A DNA stretch of 64,000 nt from positions 212,405 through 276,404 of the forward strand of contig KN817518.1 in NCBI GenBank assembly GCA_000827495.1, given 5' to 3'. The notes under the pieces were generated by a model. That model made no database searches. It saw only the letters and a program-made list of their open reading frames with translations, and was not told the origin of the DNA. Source of the stretch: Hypholoma sublateritium FD-334 SS-4 (Eukaryota > Basidiomycota > Agaricomycetes > Agaricales > Strophariaceae). This document shows, one piece after another, positions 24,501 to 38,150 of this stretch; position 1 is the first letter of the stretch, and each line of letters opens with the position of its first letter. The position numbers and the translations under genes are program-made.

Positions 24501-27500
24501 AGAGTGAAGAAGCGATGTTCAGAATGCGGATAGTCAAGCTGGGAACAAAAACAAGAGCTTACTGATGTAACTCGTATATGTGTAGAGCAGACGAGTAATT
24601 GAACAGGCATGCGTAGAACAGTCCTCATGGTCACATCGGAAAACGATTCTCGGCTTTCTTGTTCAAGAGAAACTAGAGTATATGTGAAAGTGAGAGTCAT
24701 CAGTAAGTGCGTTGCACCTATGTGGTTTCACGACTGACTTGGGTATTTCAGAGGAGGCAAGGCTTCCGTTTGCACGTCCCTCATCAAGTCAAGGACCGAA
24801 GTATAAATTTTGATTTCACGGCAGAAGGGAGTTCCTATTGAGACGCAGTGAGTATTGCGCCACTGTCCAGAGATGCTAGAAACTAACCAGCAGAGATATT
24901 GTACAGCCGTCGCAGATACTTCTGCATCAGCCCATTTGCGTTTAAAATTCGAACGACATCGAATCTCGTACGAATATCTTGGGGGACCAACTCAGCACAG
25001 AACTTAAGCCATTGAAGAGGGACCTCAGACGCAGAAGTAAATGATGTGCAGTCCAAGATGATATCAAACGACCGAGAACAATAATTTTCCGAAGACAACA
25101 TCTGGAGGCTATGATTAGAGACAAAATCACAAATGATCAGAGTTATGCAGTACCTTGAGTATGTGATACATAAGTAATTCAATATTTAGGCCTTCGACGT
25201 CAATAGTTGAGAGTTGTAGCACAAATATAGCTGTATCCTATATGCGAAGTCAATATATACTACCGCAGAACATGACATAGGAAAACTCACTTGAACACTT
25301 GTTTCGACAAACAGATGTGCAACAGAGCTAGTGTCACGATTAGCATGCCGCGCCATGAAATCGCAGTATTCGCGATGCTCAGAAGAGGGCACAGAAGAAA
25401 GCCTAGGGACCTCCAATGGCGGACCCAAGTCGACAAGTAAAGCACAAAGTCCATCCCATGCACGTTTACCAGTAACAGCTGAGGATTCTCCGTCTACTGA
25501 CGGTTTGGAGAGACTGAGGAGCTCCTTTCCGATCTTGTCAGCGTGTTTGTGAAAGAAACGGTGAAGGACAATGATATCTGTAGGATCTGATATAGTGCCT
25601 GTCCATTGATCATTTTTGTCGTCATTTGGAGTTGGGTATTTCTGCGAGGATTTTAGTCCAGGACAAACAGAATAGCGACGAAATACATACATATATCTCA
25701 GACAAGAACCGGGTAACATTGGCGATATTGCCTTCGAGGAATTTGTTGAGGATGGTCATGTGGGCCTCTTTTCCAAAGAAAATATTGTTGGCCAAGTTTT
25801 GGATGATTTTGGCAATTACCATTAATCCACGGCGAAAGATCATACCGTCCTCTCCTTTGGGTACTTCAATATCAATAATCTCTGGCGTTACCACGGCAGG
25901 GGATATAAATCTAGAAAAACCTTAATGACATGCACAGTTGAGAGAAGAGTTTTACCAACCTAAGAAAGATAAAAGCGCCCATTGCCGCAAACTTGGACTC
26001 CGGCCACACTTCAGAGCTAGGGAACCATTAACATTGCAGGACCACCCGAACATATTTGGAAAAGGCTTACACGACTTTCGCGATATGCGTACAAATTTCT
26101 CGGAACATTCTGGGAGCCCATTGTGAGATTCTAACAGCTTGAGTATTTTCGGGGCATTGACTCACCCAGGAAGTGCAGGCAGTGACGATGACAATAGGCT
26201 TAGAAATGTGGAAGCTACGTGCTCAACATTTTTTTGGTTTTGGTAGACGTCTTGCCCAATAGCTTTGTTTGGATCAATCTCATACCCACTTCCACTGGGA
26301 AGGTCTTGCATTGCTCTGATGAGAGGTTCTACCAAGTTGCGAAGATATTGGTACCCGTGCAGCCTTGCAAACGCTGACAAAAAACGAGTGCACGTTGAGT
26401 TACTTCTGAATAGTCCGGATTCATTTTCTGTTATAAAGCTGGTCATGAGGGAATGCCGGGTTGAACATTGGTATTGTAACATACCGGTTTGCGCCACTTC
26501 ACGATCGATCATGAGTTTGATTAGGCTTAACAGAGAATCACGAGTGTCGAAAATATTGAGTAGGACCGAAATCATCATCTCTACTTCTCCAGGAGGGCAG
26601 ATTTCGCATATAGTCATTGCAAGAACCATCTAAGCACGCGGAATGAGATAAGCCGTAAAAAGCATTGCCCTCACTCACTTCGGAGCCTCGAACCAGCTAC
26701 GAAGAATGGGTGTTAATCGGGACCGCAAAAACACAGGAAAAGACTCACTTCGCATAAAGACGTGTGGCGAGCTTTCGTGGGTAATTGCTCCTCTGGGTCG
26801 AAGACGGTTCCTTGTCCGATGACCCTCGCAAACACGCGGGCAAAGATGACTCGTTTGCGGATGTCTGAATCGTAGGCCAGGGGAAGGCATTGCTTGAAAC
26901 CGCTCTCACTGTTTGCACTGACCAACGACGTCAGGCCGATAATGACCAATTCGCGAAGTTCGGCCTCTTTCTGCGAAGCACGTATTTTCTATGGAGTAGA
27001 TATTGTTGTGAGAAAGGTTTTCGCAAATAAGGATCAGACATACTTACTTGATTGATGGAACCATGTTCGGATATAGTGTCGGATGTCTATATGGCAAGGG
27101 AATATGAATAAACAAAGTTCGCAAAAGCCTGGTGTACTTACAGGAGCTTCATATTGGCATGTTTCAATGCTGGTAAGCAGGGCAGTCGAATACTTGTTGA
27201 AAAGACGAGAGACAACATGTGCAACATCGTCGCCGGTACTTGTCGGTTCAGCAGTCAGCAGTTGCAGACGATCCAAGAGTTTGACTGTAGAACGGAGGCA
27301 TGCCATATTAAGGTCGTTGTTGGGAGCATTAGAGGGTTCCGAGCGCGTGTCCTTTTGTTGAATCAGCAGCAAGCAGGATTTCAATCGGTTTGCACTGACG
27401 GACCTTTGTAGACGACATCCACGACAAGACCCTATCGAGAATTTGATGCCGTACGGGACTATCTTTGCGGACCATGAGCGTATCTGTTCGAGAACAAACC

Positions 27501-30500
27501 ACCTCAACCAGATTGCAATACTTAATCTTGATTCGGGTAGCAGACGATGAGGGGAAACGATTGACAAACGAGGACAATGTCAACATCGTAGAGCTCATAT
27601 CAACATTCATGGCATCTTCTAGAGTCACTTGAGTGTTTTCTGTAACAAGCTTCAGGATAGAGATTATCTGGATGAGAATGTATGAGTTTTGAGAGATTCG
27701 CTAGTGGCGGTCACTTCGTACCTGATCCAAGACAAGAGTGAAAGTCTCGATTTCAAATAATTCTGATGCATCTTCCAGCTTGAGCAAAGCACTGGAAGTG
27801 ACAGTCAGACAACGCGCAAAACAAGAGTGCATCGTGACGAACTCTTCCATATTCCTGATCAGCCTGCTATACAGACGCGGGCTCAACTCGGTACCAAGTG
27901 CCTCTCTAACGATGTCGCGGATTTGCATGTCTCCGGCATGGAGTAAGCCCACAAGATCCCCAATGAAATCCTCGACCAACGGCACAGGATTGGGTATCAC
28001 ACGCATTTTGTCAGGCAAGTATCTCGGTGGAATGATCTTCGTCAATGCTGTGAGGTCCTCGCGTTCCACCAAGCAAGAGCCTCCCAATGCGGCTAGGAAC
28101 AGCGTAAGATTCTGCCACTGGGAACGAATTTCCTACAGAGCCGATTGTTCGATACGTCACGAAAAAATTGGATGGTAACGGGTACACATACCTGCTCCAG
28201 GACAGACACATGACTACGCACGCTTTCTCCGTCGTTCGCACCATCGCTGACGGAGTTGACAATGATTTCGTTCAATGATCGCCAGCGCCAGTAGCACTCT
28301 TCCCAGACAATGACGTGTATCCCAGCAGAGAATGATAAGATTCTGACAAGCTTGCGTATTCTCTTTTGGTGGGTTAATCGGCCTGTGCCAAAAACTCAAT
28401 CAGCTTTATTCATAGCCAAGGGTATATATAATGCACCAGCAACGGTTATCCGAGGATCGCCTAACTGTTCATAGATAGGATTCCTCGTGGACCGGTCTTC
28501 TTCAGTGATAGTGGTGTTTACCGGGGCGTTCGGCTGGCGTTCGGCGTGCGAGATCAAGCGAAGTCCTTTGGCTGCCAGATGCGATACATCATTGTCGACG
28601 GACGTTAATGCGACGAGGAATGAGATTTCTGCGAGAGCAAATGCTGGGATTCTGTTGGCATCCATTTGTACCTCTTTCAGCCGTGGCAGCTGATTTCCGT
28701 TGTGTGAGAAGACGTTTCGATCCAACGGAACAAGGGTCACTTACATCAGTTTTGCCGACGTATGTCTCGATGACTTGATGAGCAACCGTCATCCATAAGC
28801 GCTGGGCCTCTATGTCAGCTCTCGTCAGGAGAAGGTTTGCAGCTGCGCTGATCAATGTAACGGGCCTGATACAATCAATGTGAGCAGTCGACAACATTTT
28901 TTTGCCTGTGAGTAACTTACAGGGACAATTTCACAATGTCGAGCATTACTTTATTCACGTCAATATTAGAGACAAATGTAGAGTCGCAGATTTTGCGCAG
29001 GGTGCTTGCCGTCGAGATTTTGACCGAGATATCGATAGGCGCCTCCCACAGCTTTACCGCCACGTTTACCCAGCTCGTGATATCCTCCTGGGTCTCAATG
29101 CCGTTGGACAAGAACATCGGCGTCGAGCGCCATAGGGAAAGGATGCCCAGGATGAGGATCTCGCGGTCGCTCAGAGGCTCCGGCCAGGGGCGTTTGGCCT
29201 TCGGGCGCGCCGCGGGGCGCTTCTGCACACCGTACTGGTCAATCTCGGATCGTCGCATGCCGACACTCTGGGACAGAATATATCAAGATATCTTCCACGC
29301 TGTATACAGCAACCGTACCTTAAGAATGTCCCTGCAGCGGGCCGACACCGAGTCTGAAAGCTCTGAAAGCTCCTTCTGATATGGGACGCGGTGCGAATCT
29401 TGGACAAGGGTTAGACAAGCGCGAATGGCACAGGTCTTGACGGGGTCCGATCGTTCAGTCTCCATGCATGCGCGGAATACCTGCGTGGAGTCTTCAAAAG
29501 GAAGAAAGCGGAAGATAGCCACGAGGGCCTCCGCATAGAGCGCAACGTCGATGTCCTCCTGCGATTCCCAAAAGGGCTTGCGGGAGGCTCCGCTCTGGTA
29601 CAGGGCAACCTGAAGTGGAATTGGGGCGTTAATAAACATATACGTACAGTCAAGGCGTCTCTGACCTTAATGTCGTGTGCGACGTCGGCCGCGACTATAC
29701 GGAGAGGTACATCGCCTTCAGGATAGATGTACGCCGCACACCGGCACAAATCGACCACGCAGGCCAAAGCCACCTCCGAAAGCTTCGAGTTGTTCGTGAT
29801 GGCTTTGTTCACAGCGTCGACAAATTTGAGTTCCTGCAAGGTAGAAGTTAGCACTCCGATAATAAGTAGTAACAGTAACGTTGATTTGAATCGTGGTTGA
29901 CAAGCACCTTTCTGCCCTTATGCGCGCCAGTGTTATAGTTATAGTTAGGGTCGATCCGGTCGGCGGTCGTGCAGTGCAGGATGGCCATACTAGGCCAAAA
30001 TATCTTCTCGCCGCCAGCAGGAATCATGCTATACAGGAGATCAAAGACGCGCTCAGGCGCGCCTTCCAATCGTCCTCTCGTGCGGATAGTATCATTGAAC
30101 TCTGCAGGGAACATGCCTATCCAGTTCCAGATTGCAGACCGTAGATGCGTCGCAATTGCCCGCTGCGCCTCGCTCCTCATATTCACCATCAACGAAGAGA
30201 GCTCTGACGTACGAACAACTAATTAGAGCAGAGTATAATCTAGTTGAGCAATGAACGCACGATTGAGTAGAGCAACCAGCCGCTGGCGGTCCAGCACGCT
30301 GTACGAGATCAGGTTGAGGTCGACGACGTCGGGGTTCGCGTTCTCCGACGTGTGCGACGCGGCCAGGAACGTGATCTTCGACGCGAGGCGGTCGAACACG
30401 ACGTTCCAGTTCGACGCGGAGATGTGGAACACGATGCGCCCGACGTACTTCGCGATCAGACTGTTCACCGCGCGTGCGGACTTGACAAACGAGCCGTGCG

Positions 30501-31511
30501 TCTTCTCGTACGTCGTGTTCGTCGCGGGGAGGTGGATGCTCGCGTGGATGCTCAGCCGGCCCGACTTGACCGAGTTGACGGACTGGCGTGTGCGCAGCGG
30601 GATGTCGCCCGGCGGCGCGCTCGGGACGGGCGCGTCGATGTTCGGGCTGGCGAACGTCGAGTTCTCCTCCTCGTAGTCGCGGAACGAGATGTCCGTCGAG
30701 CGCGTGTGCAGCATCAGCGGCTGGTCGGGCGTGGCGGTCTGGCGCATAAACAGCACCATGACACTCAGGATGTATTTCACGCACGAGTCGTCCAGCGCGG
30801 GGGGTTCCTGCCACGAGGGCGCGGTAGAGTGCTCGGACGGTGCCTGCGTCCCGCCGCTGCGCCCGGTGCTGGGGGGTGCGGGCGAGTCGGGGGAGGAAAG
30901 GTCGTCGTCTGCGCCGCGTGACCCGGGCGCTTCGTACTGTGACCACCTCGAGGCCATCGTCATGGACAACACCTTCAATATGAAAAGCTGGGACTGCAGG
31001 ACCTCGATGGTGGGGTGCCCCGTGTGCACGTCGATTTGCTGCAAACATCACATCACGGTTACCGAAAGTGTCCATGTCCATCGATGGAAATAGCACGACG
31101 AACCTTGGCCAGCCGATCAAGCAGCTCGGTCAGTGCCCATGCAATCATGTCCAACGAGTCTTTCGAGAGCTCGACAAGGGTCTCTACCGCCTGCTGCATC
31201 GACTTGTCAGACTCGACGCGCTCGAGCGAAAGACCTGAATTACACGGCAGCTAGTGCGGGCCGTCGTCAGCGCTACAAGATACCGTGCCTGCCGCACATC
31301 GACGCACCCTATGCTTCAGCCTGTTGACGAGGACCTGCACAATTTTCTGCTGCGGCGTCACGGAGACGCCCAGGGTAGCGAGAGACTGCTGCTGGCCCAT
31401 CGCGGACGCGAATGCGTGATGCGACTCCGTCGTCCTGTGCACTAGAATCGAGCTCGAGTTGGGCGTGCTGACCATTGATGGCCCGACTGACGCGGATGGG
31501 CGTCGTGGCAT
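21516..31511 (-). CDS. IRA1: Neurofibromin-type Ras GTPase-activating protein (Ira1/Ira2/NF1 homologue)
   Basis: A 10-kb gene with dozens of short exons, encoding roughly 2,700 residues. The N-terminal half is HEAT-like helical sequence as in neurofibromin. It includes the Ira/NF1-like stretch FVKSARAVNSLIAKYVGRIV and IATHLRSAIWNWIGMFP. The Ras-GAP domain is encoded at about 25.6-26.7 kb. It contains GLFRSNSTCTRFLSAFARLH with the arginine finger in LFRSNS, then GYQYLRNLVEPLI, AFIFLR-FISPAVVTPEI (FLR motif, split by an intron) and IFRRGLMVIAKIIQNLAN. Next comes the Sec14/PH-like module (about 24.8-25.6 kb: SSVAHLFVETSVQ, then SFDIILDCTSFTSASEVPLQ). More helical repeats run to the stop at 21516-21518. 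The family turns Ras off by speeding GTP hydrolysis, which controls cAMP/PKA, growth and dimorphism. The start is the ATG at 31511; an alternative downstream start cannot be excluded. All signatures seem intact. Confidence 0.9.
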
Positions 31512-33702
31512 GGCCCCAGATCTTGGTGTGCGGAGCTGTGAGATTGGTCGGCGGTGCCGTCGTTGGTTCCCTCGATATGCGCGATGGTGAGGGGACTGAG
31601 ATTTGTGGTATTGGTACTAGTAGGTAAAGCGTTATGCTTCAAGTGGGTGACCCTCGACGGCAAAATCTCGAGACTTTCCCGGCAAAAGCGGAAGAAAGTG
31701 ACAAAACAGTAGCGTCGACAGGAAAGCGGTCGTTCAAGCCGAATCGTGACCGTCGTCGTCCAACGAAAAGGCCGTTCAATGCACCCCTAGGGCGTAGCTG
31801 ACTAAGCAATTTGCTTAAACCGATGATGGAATCCGCAAGTCCTTCAACCCTTTTACTTTTACCTCAGTTTTACCTAAGATGCAGGGATACCGGAAGAAAT
31901 TTATCACGTATGCAGGCCATTTATATGATCACAGGGAAGGCGGACTCCGAAGGCTGGAGACATGAAGATGTAATTATAACATGTAACATGTTCCACCCAG
32001 ACGCATTTTTATCCGCACCCTGCATTCTATCTGCATTGTCAGTGCTCTGAAATGAAAGATACTGAAAGTCGACGAATAAAACTTTCAGTACGCGCTCATT
32101 CTTGTCATTGCTGCCATCCAGCTCAAAGTACTTGGAAGTATTTACGGCCTTGATATTTTTTATGATAATCATGATGCTATTGATAGATCATGAATCATGT
32201 CCAGGAATACTTCCTGCCATCACATTATCACATCAGAGGCTATAAGGTGTTGATAAGGTGGCACGCCCTGCACACTCCCTTCACCGGCAGCGTATAACCT
32301 CCGAGGGTTTTCATGCAGGCGCACCTTTCACTGCAGTTTTGCGTAATAAAAGAGGCAGGGCTCCAGCAGGGCTTTGAGTCACTACGTGTCTTCGAATAGG
32401 CGGTGAAATGTGCAAGAATAATTTAGGAACAATGAGCTGTGGTGAGCTGAGCTCCGAGTTGGCGTTTGAAAGGGATCAAGCAACACTGCCAGCTCGGAAA
32501 GATGAAGTGTGGGTAGAATTTGAGTCAGGTATGTGCACTCACACAGCAACTTGACGATGATCCCACAGTGAGATGTGAAGACTCGTGAGGGTCTCGGGCG
32601 AGTCAGGACGTAGTCAAGAAGAGACCAGATACTATACTTGAAAAGTAAGTATATGTATTGGGGAATTGTCCTAATGGGCAAATGTCAGCATTGATGGTGG
32701 CATGAAGAGTAGCTGCCGAAGGTTGATGTAATCTCGGACTCGATCTAATACGAGGAATGTAGCATGCTGGAGAACAATGGTGGAGTTTATTCTGCATACG
32801 CCATGCCACTTTTGTGCGTGTCCTGAACAACGGGTAATAGGCGAGCTAAGATTAGTTGGCGTTTAACGCGACATGTCACTGACTCACAAAATTTACCACG
32901 GGTCTGTTGAATGTGACGAAGCAATAGAGTTGCGCGCTCGGGTATTGACAAAGTTCACGAAATAGTTGACGTTCATTATTGCCATGAATAGGATGTGGGC
33001 GTGGTGGCGCCTCGGCTGCGATGCACCTTGAAGAGTGCGTCGATTGTGGGATGGGAGAGAAGTGTAGTATATTTATCAGAAGGGACCTGACAAGATACTC
33101 AGCTAGCGTTGGTGTGAGACGTAGAAGGCCATTGTTCGTAGACACAGCAACATTGAAGGTGGAAAACGGCTGAGCAGGCCCGGCATATTTACAGCTTTTT
33201 CACAGCCCAAGGAGATAGATGGTTCGAGCAAGTGCCGCCCGCATAGATTGCGATAATAGTCGGAAACGAGGGATATGCTGACAGGACAATGCAGCGGAGC
33301 AGAGGCCTTCTGCAGTCGTGGCCCAAGAGACGAAGAGTCAAGACGCTGGCCGCGGGGAGCACAGCCACTTGGACCTACAAGCTCACACATCGGGGGACAC
33401 ATCGGGTGCCACTCATTGTTCGCCAATTGGGGAGAGAGAATATGGGGAGCGGTGGTAGTGGCGGAAGAGGAAGTCTGTTGACAAGAGACAGGGGCGCGGG
33501 AAACTCGCGTCCATTCTCCGCAAATTTGAAACCAGCTGGATATAACAGCACCCATCGCGAGCGGCTTGGACCTTCCCGCTTTCCTGTTCTCCCTCTTGTC
33601 TCTGCTCTCTCGTCCTCTGTTTGATTGCTCTCTCGTCCTCATCAGTTGCTCGATTTGTTTCCGTCGCTATCTTCTTGCTTCATTTTTTCGCACCCCTTCC
33701 CG
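31512..33702. other. Divergent 2.2-kb intergenic region (Ras-GAP / RNA-binding protein)
   Basis: The two flanking genes are head to head. The right end (33560-33702) is rich in CT runs (ctctcgtcctctg, tttccgtcgctatcttcttgcttc). Pyrimidine-rich tracts just upstream of highly expressed fungal genes often mark the transcription start, so this is the probable leader of the RNA-binding protein. Open frames on both strands lack ATG starts or family signals. No gene is supported. Confidence 0.5.
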
Positions 33703-36597
33703 ATGTCAAGACACGACCAGCACGACTTTGAATACCCCCCAGGCCTCGCTGGCCAGCCGCGTCACGGCGAGCGCGCCCAGTATGTGGGCTCGCGCGCAGC
33801 GGCCGGGACAGGAAACTATGGCGGATACGCGGCCGCGATGCATCGATCGTACGCGATGCAGCAGGAGCCGCCCCGCGACTTCAGCTACGGCCCATCCCTC
33901 CCCGAAATATCGGGACCAAACAGACACAATGCCAATTCTCATCCCAACGCACCCTCGCCCTTTCTTTCCTTCTCCAACCACCACAATCGCCGTCCATCCC
34001 CACCCCCGCTCCCCGCCGTGTCACACAATTTCCCCTCCTCCAGCCCCCCCGACCGCGACACGCTCTTCCTCAGGCAGCCCCAGCCTTCCATCGCCCAGCA
34101 GCAGCCGCTCAACAACAGTTCCATCGCCTCGCGCTCGACCCTCTGGTGGGGCGAACTAGAGCCCTGGATGGACGAAGAGTATGCCAAGCAGGTCTGCGGC
34201 CTCATGAAGTGGGATCCCGTCAGCATCAAGGTTCCCCACCCCGCCCCCGATCCAGCGACGGGACAGCAAGCGAACAACCCAGGTTATTGTTTTATCACAT
34301 TTCCATCACCCTCCTACGCGGCCTCTGTTCTCGCCCAGGTCTCTACAGGCTCTAATGGCAGCGGGCCTGTCTCCATGCCCAACTCGACCAAGCCGTTCGT
34401 CATGAACTGGGCGTCGTCCGTCACTTCTGCCACATCGCCCATATCTAATTCATTCCCCGCGGCCGCCGGGCCTCCGCCAGCCACAGCACAACAGTATCCC
34501 AAGGAATATAGCATATTTGTAGGCGATTTGGCGCCTGAAACGTCCAATTCCGACTTGGTGGCCGTCTTCCGTAATCCAGTCCTCGGACTGCGCAACGACA
34601 GAGAGCCCAAGTTTATTAGGCCGTTCCTCAGCTGTAAAAGCGCTAAAATCATGCTCGATCCCCTGACCGGCGTCTCGCGAGGATATGGCTTCGTTAGGTA
34701 GGACCCTTCCGCAGCCTACCACACAGCTTTGTACTGATGCAGGGCCACAGGTTTACCGATGAGGCGGACCAACAGCGTGCTTTGATCGAAATGCATGGAC
34801 TTTACTGTCTTTCTCGCCCGAGTACGTGGTGCACCCTTAAATTACGCGCATATATTCACCTTTTTTCTATTTACAGTGCGCATCTCACCTGCTACGGCAA
34901 AGTTCAAGGCGCCGACGTCCCTTCCGGCGTTTGATCTTCCCCAAGTGTCTTTTACCCCGCCGGTACTTACAAGTGGGACAGATGCGGCTAGCTTGTCGGC
35001 CAATGGCGTGTCTCTGCCTCAAGGATCAGTGCAGAACAAGAGCGTGTCGGCGCCTATTGCTGCTGCAGGATCAAATGCGCCGAACTCGGCATCCGGGCAG
35101 TCAATTGGCGGGTCACTGTCGAGCAATTCGTTGAGCTCGGGAACTGGCTCCAGCACCAGTATTTCGACGTCTGCATTCACTTCCTCCTCTGATGACGTGA
35201 CCAACGACGTCCTCTCCCGGCTTGCCCAGCAGTATGCCGAGGTTGACAACAACCCGTTCAAAATGCCACTATCAAATCAGTATCTTCATGACGCCCAGCT
35301 GCGTACACCACAGCAAATGGATGACCCATCGGCGCGTTATTTGATATCCGAAGAGTCGTGGAAACACCACGCTCAAGCTCGTGCCATACTGGGGAACCTC
35401 ATCGGCCCCAACGGCGAGCAATTGACGTCGACGGATCCTTATAACACCACTGTGTTCGTGGGTGGACTGTCGCCTCTGATTTCGGAGGAAACCTTGAGGA
35501 CATTTTTCGCTCCATTCGGTGATATTCACTATGTATGTCCTACGCGAACCACTTTTCTTTTATTATAAACTGACGCTCTTTATGTCAGGTCAAGGTCCCT
35601 GTCGGTAAACACTGCGGATTTGTACAATTTGTTCGCAAAGCGGATGCGGAGAAGGCGATCGAGAAAATGCAAGGCTTCCCTATTGGCGGCAGCAGGATCA
35701 GGTTAAGCTGGGGAAGGAGTCAATGTGAGTGAATGGAAGATTTTTTTTGCGCGTATATGCTCATCCACTCTTTCAGACAAAGCCGCTCAGGCTGCTGCCC
35801 AGGCTGCTCAGAGTACCGCTATACCTCAGTACACTCCTCCGCCTATCGTACCACCTCCCGCCGCCGGAGCGATCACCCAAGAGCAGGCAATGGCGATCAT
35901 CCAAAAGTTCACCGCGCAAGGATACTTCAACGGTGGTGGCCAGACATCGGCTCCGGACACAAGCGAGATCGAAAATGCTTTACTCAGCAGCGGGTATGGA
36001 TCTGTTATCATGAATACGGAGCAGATTCAACAGAAGCTTGGTCATCATATTCTGCAGCAGCAACAACTCCAGCAACAGGCGCAACAGTACCAGCAGCAGC
36101 ACCAACAAGAGGACAACTCGGGAATGAGCAATTATGCGTCTCGCCCAGAAGTCCATCGCTCGCAGTTGAACTTCTCCCCGTTCTCCCCAGAGCCCAACAT
36201 GTATATATCGTCGGAGACCGCGCGTCGTGACTCCTATTCGCGCCTGGAATCGCTCCCGCATCCTTCATCGGCGTTTGCGCCTGGGTTCTACCCTATGCAG
36301 CAAGGCCACGACCTGAAGGTCAATACAGGTGTTGGGATCTCGAAAGCCGCCAAAATTTCGCCCACACAGACACGTCCATCCAGTGGAAACCTTTATGGCT
36401 TTTCGGACCATTCGGACCCCCCTACGCCCATCAACCGGGCTCCAGGACGGTCGGAGGCGCCGATTTCGCGCCCTTCGTCGGGCCAGACGGCCGCTCCCCA
36501 CTCCGAAGATATCCAAGACCTCAATGGCACACTCGCAAGCCTCGATTTGGACCGCCCATGGAAGTCACCCGAAGTGACTGGAAGTCGCTCGGGATAG
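33703..36597 (+). CDS. Nam8/TIA-1-type RNA-binding protein with three RRM domains
   Basis: About 860 residues in at least five exons. The N-terminal 140 residues are disordered (Pro, Ser, His, Gln, Gly). RRM1 starts near residue 145 with STLWWGELEPWMDEEYAKQV. RRM2 starts near residue 267 (YSIFVGDLAPETSNSDLVAV) and ends SRGYGFVRFTDEADQQRALI; the splice there uses acceptor CCACAG. PMRISPATAKFK, rebuilt across the next intron, is the diagnostic Nam8/Ngr1/TIA-1 linker. RRM3 is TTVFVGGLSPLISEETLRTF, then HCGFVQFVRKADAEKAIEKM. The C-terminal tail has an Ala/Gln run and a polyglutamine-like stretch (about 36040-36110). Such proteins bind U-rich RNA to control splice-site choice (U1 snRNP) or mRNA stability and granules. 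The ATG at 33703 is the first in frame after the pyrimidine-rich leader. RRM1 is atypical because WWGEL replaces the usual LYVGNL. Confidence 0.92.
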
Positions 36598-37261
36598 ATG
36601 CCCTGCACCACGCCATTTCATCCATCGCACCTTGAACAAGACAATTTTTATTCCAGCCCCCATTCCCTTAAAGTCCACTTTCCTTTTTATGTTCCTTCAA
36701 TATTAGATCACTATCAAGCTACATCTCGAGTATTATGAGGTGGGTTGGTCGATATTATTCGCACAGCCCCCTTTTTTGGTTTACCTTTCGCCTTCGTTCC
36801 TGTCATTCCCATTACGATCCGCACCCTTTTCGGTATAGTATCATGGTCATATTATCTCTGCCTTATCATTTGTCCATCGCTTCGCTTCTCGTCCGCAGTC
36901 TATGATTCCTTCGTCCGATAGTCGTTTTCTCCCAACTCGCTCAGTCTACAGTCTTGCGCTCTTGTTTTGTTAACGTCTTCGTGTATGTCGTTTGTCTGAG
37001 TATACTATTCTATTCTCCCTATCCTTGTGTCCGCCCCGCCCGCCCTCCTCTGCGCAGGGATCACTTCTATTGTGTTATCGTTATCGTGCCAAATCCAATC
37101 CAAATTGATGAAGGAAAATCATATCGGAATTCGCCCATCAGAATATCGTGGTGTAGCCTGGGTCCTGTAGTACTCAGTACTGTACTCTATGCGTGTAAAA
37201 TCATTTTTTATTTAGTCCGCCCCGTGTGGTAGTATCTGGTAGTGTCGCCGACGTGCATGGG
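36598..37261. other. 3' region of the RNA-binding protein gene
   Basis: AT- and pyrimidine-rich sequence after the stop. It probably holds the 3' untranslated region. No reading frame is convincing. Confidence 0.45.
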
Positions 37262-38150
37262 TCAATTTGAAATGAGCGTCGCTTTGTATTCCTCGCGTTG
37301 TTCCCTTTTCTGCTTGCGAGCCTCGAGGCGTGCGGCGCCAAGGGATGCGCGGTGCGCGATCTCCTGATTAGGCGCGGATGTTGGCATCACGATTTTCGGT
37401 CCACGCTTGGCTGTTGATGGGATCAAGGCACGGGTGTCCCACCACCGATCATGAACTTGCTTCGCTTCCTGTGCGTCCCAACTTCCAAGTACCAGACCTC
37501 TCTATCGCGCTCCTCTCTCGCTTCGGTGGACAGTGTCTGCGTCTGCGGCGATACCTGTGATCATGGCGCCGACGTGGCTAGCTTGCTTGTTCATACGCGG
37601 CCTACTAGTGCATTTCGTAATTCTGCCTGTGACTCGGACTGGGGCCAGCGCGCAGAAGGCCTTTCTTGGAACGACGCGGATGCCCATTGCAGACTCCCGA
37701 AATTTGCAAGACATTGACACCGGGGAGGGCGGTGGCCCATCGATCGCGCAGTCGGGTCAAGGTCGGGGGAGTCAGCATCATCATGGGTCAGCTGGCCCGG
37801 CCGATCCACGTCAGCATCCCGGCGTTCTTGTTCGAACTTCGCACGCGTGGCGCTTTGCTTCGCTTGTGGACGCGTGAGCGCAGGCGCACTCTATATAGAC
37901 GCTCATCTGCGCATTGTCTGTCGGCTGCTGTTAAGCGAAGCAAACGGGAAAAGGAATTCCTGCCGGCGGCCGCGCACTGCTTTGGGATGCGTGCGTGGTC
38001 GAAGCCCCCGTTGGCCCAGATATGATTCGGAGCAGGCTCCTGGCTGGTGCAGGTGAAAGCTAAGTACGGATGAGCCTTCCTCAGAATGGGCTTCACTTTG
38101 CCAGGCCACTCGGACGAGGCGCTCGGACTTGGAATATCATCATCGGACAT
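37262..38150 (-). CDS. Possible multi-exon gene of unknown function (low confidence)
   Basis: Several minus-strand blocks look coding, but the model is not secure. The N-terminal block from ATG 38150 reads MSDDDIPSPSASSEWPGKVK and PILRKAHP, then meets a possible donor (GTACTTAGC, near 38073). A middle block (about 37610-37890) reads ATRAKFEQERRDADVDRP and ends SQAELRNALVGR at a GTATGA donor. The C-terminal block reads QEAKQVHDRWWDTRALIPS, then PNQEIAHRASLGAARLEARK, and ends with a basic tail and TGA at 37262-37264. A second open frame overlaps the C-terminal block (EREVWYLEVGTHRKRSKFM-like), so the splicing there is ambiguous. The middle and C-terminal blocks join in phase through an intron of about 105 bp. 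The N-terminal join does not work in phase with any site I tried. No known domain. It could be a real orphan or a decayed gene. Confidence 0.35.

Noticed and set aside
30092..31120. A 342-residue minus-strand frame rich in Arg, Ala, His
   Set aside because: It overlaps the Ras-GAP N-terminal exon in another frame and shows the Arg/Ala/Pro bias of a GC-rich shadow.
33103..33642. Minus-strand frame of 179 residues upstream of the RNA-binding protein gene
   Set aside because: It lies in a probable promoter/leader and has no domain.
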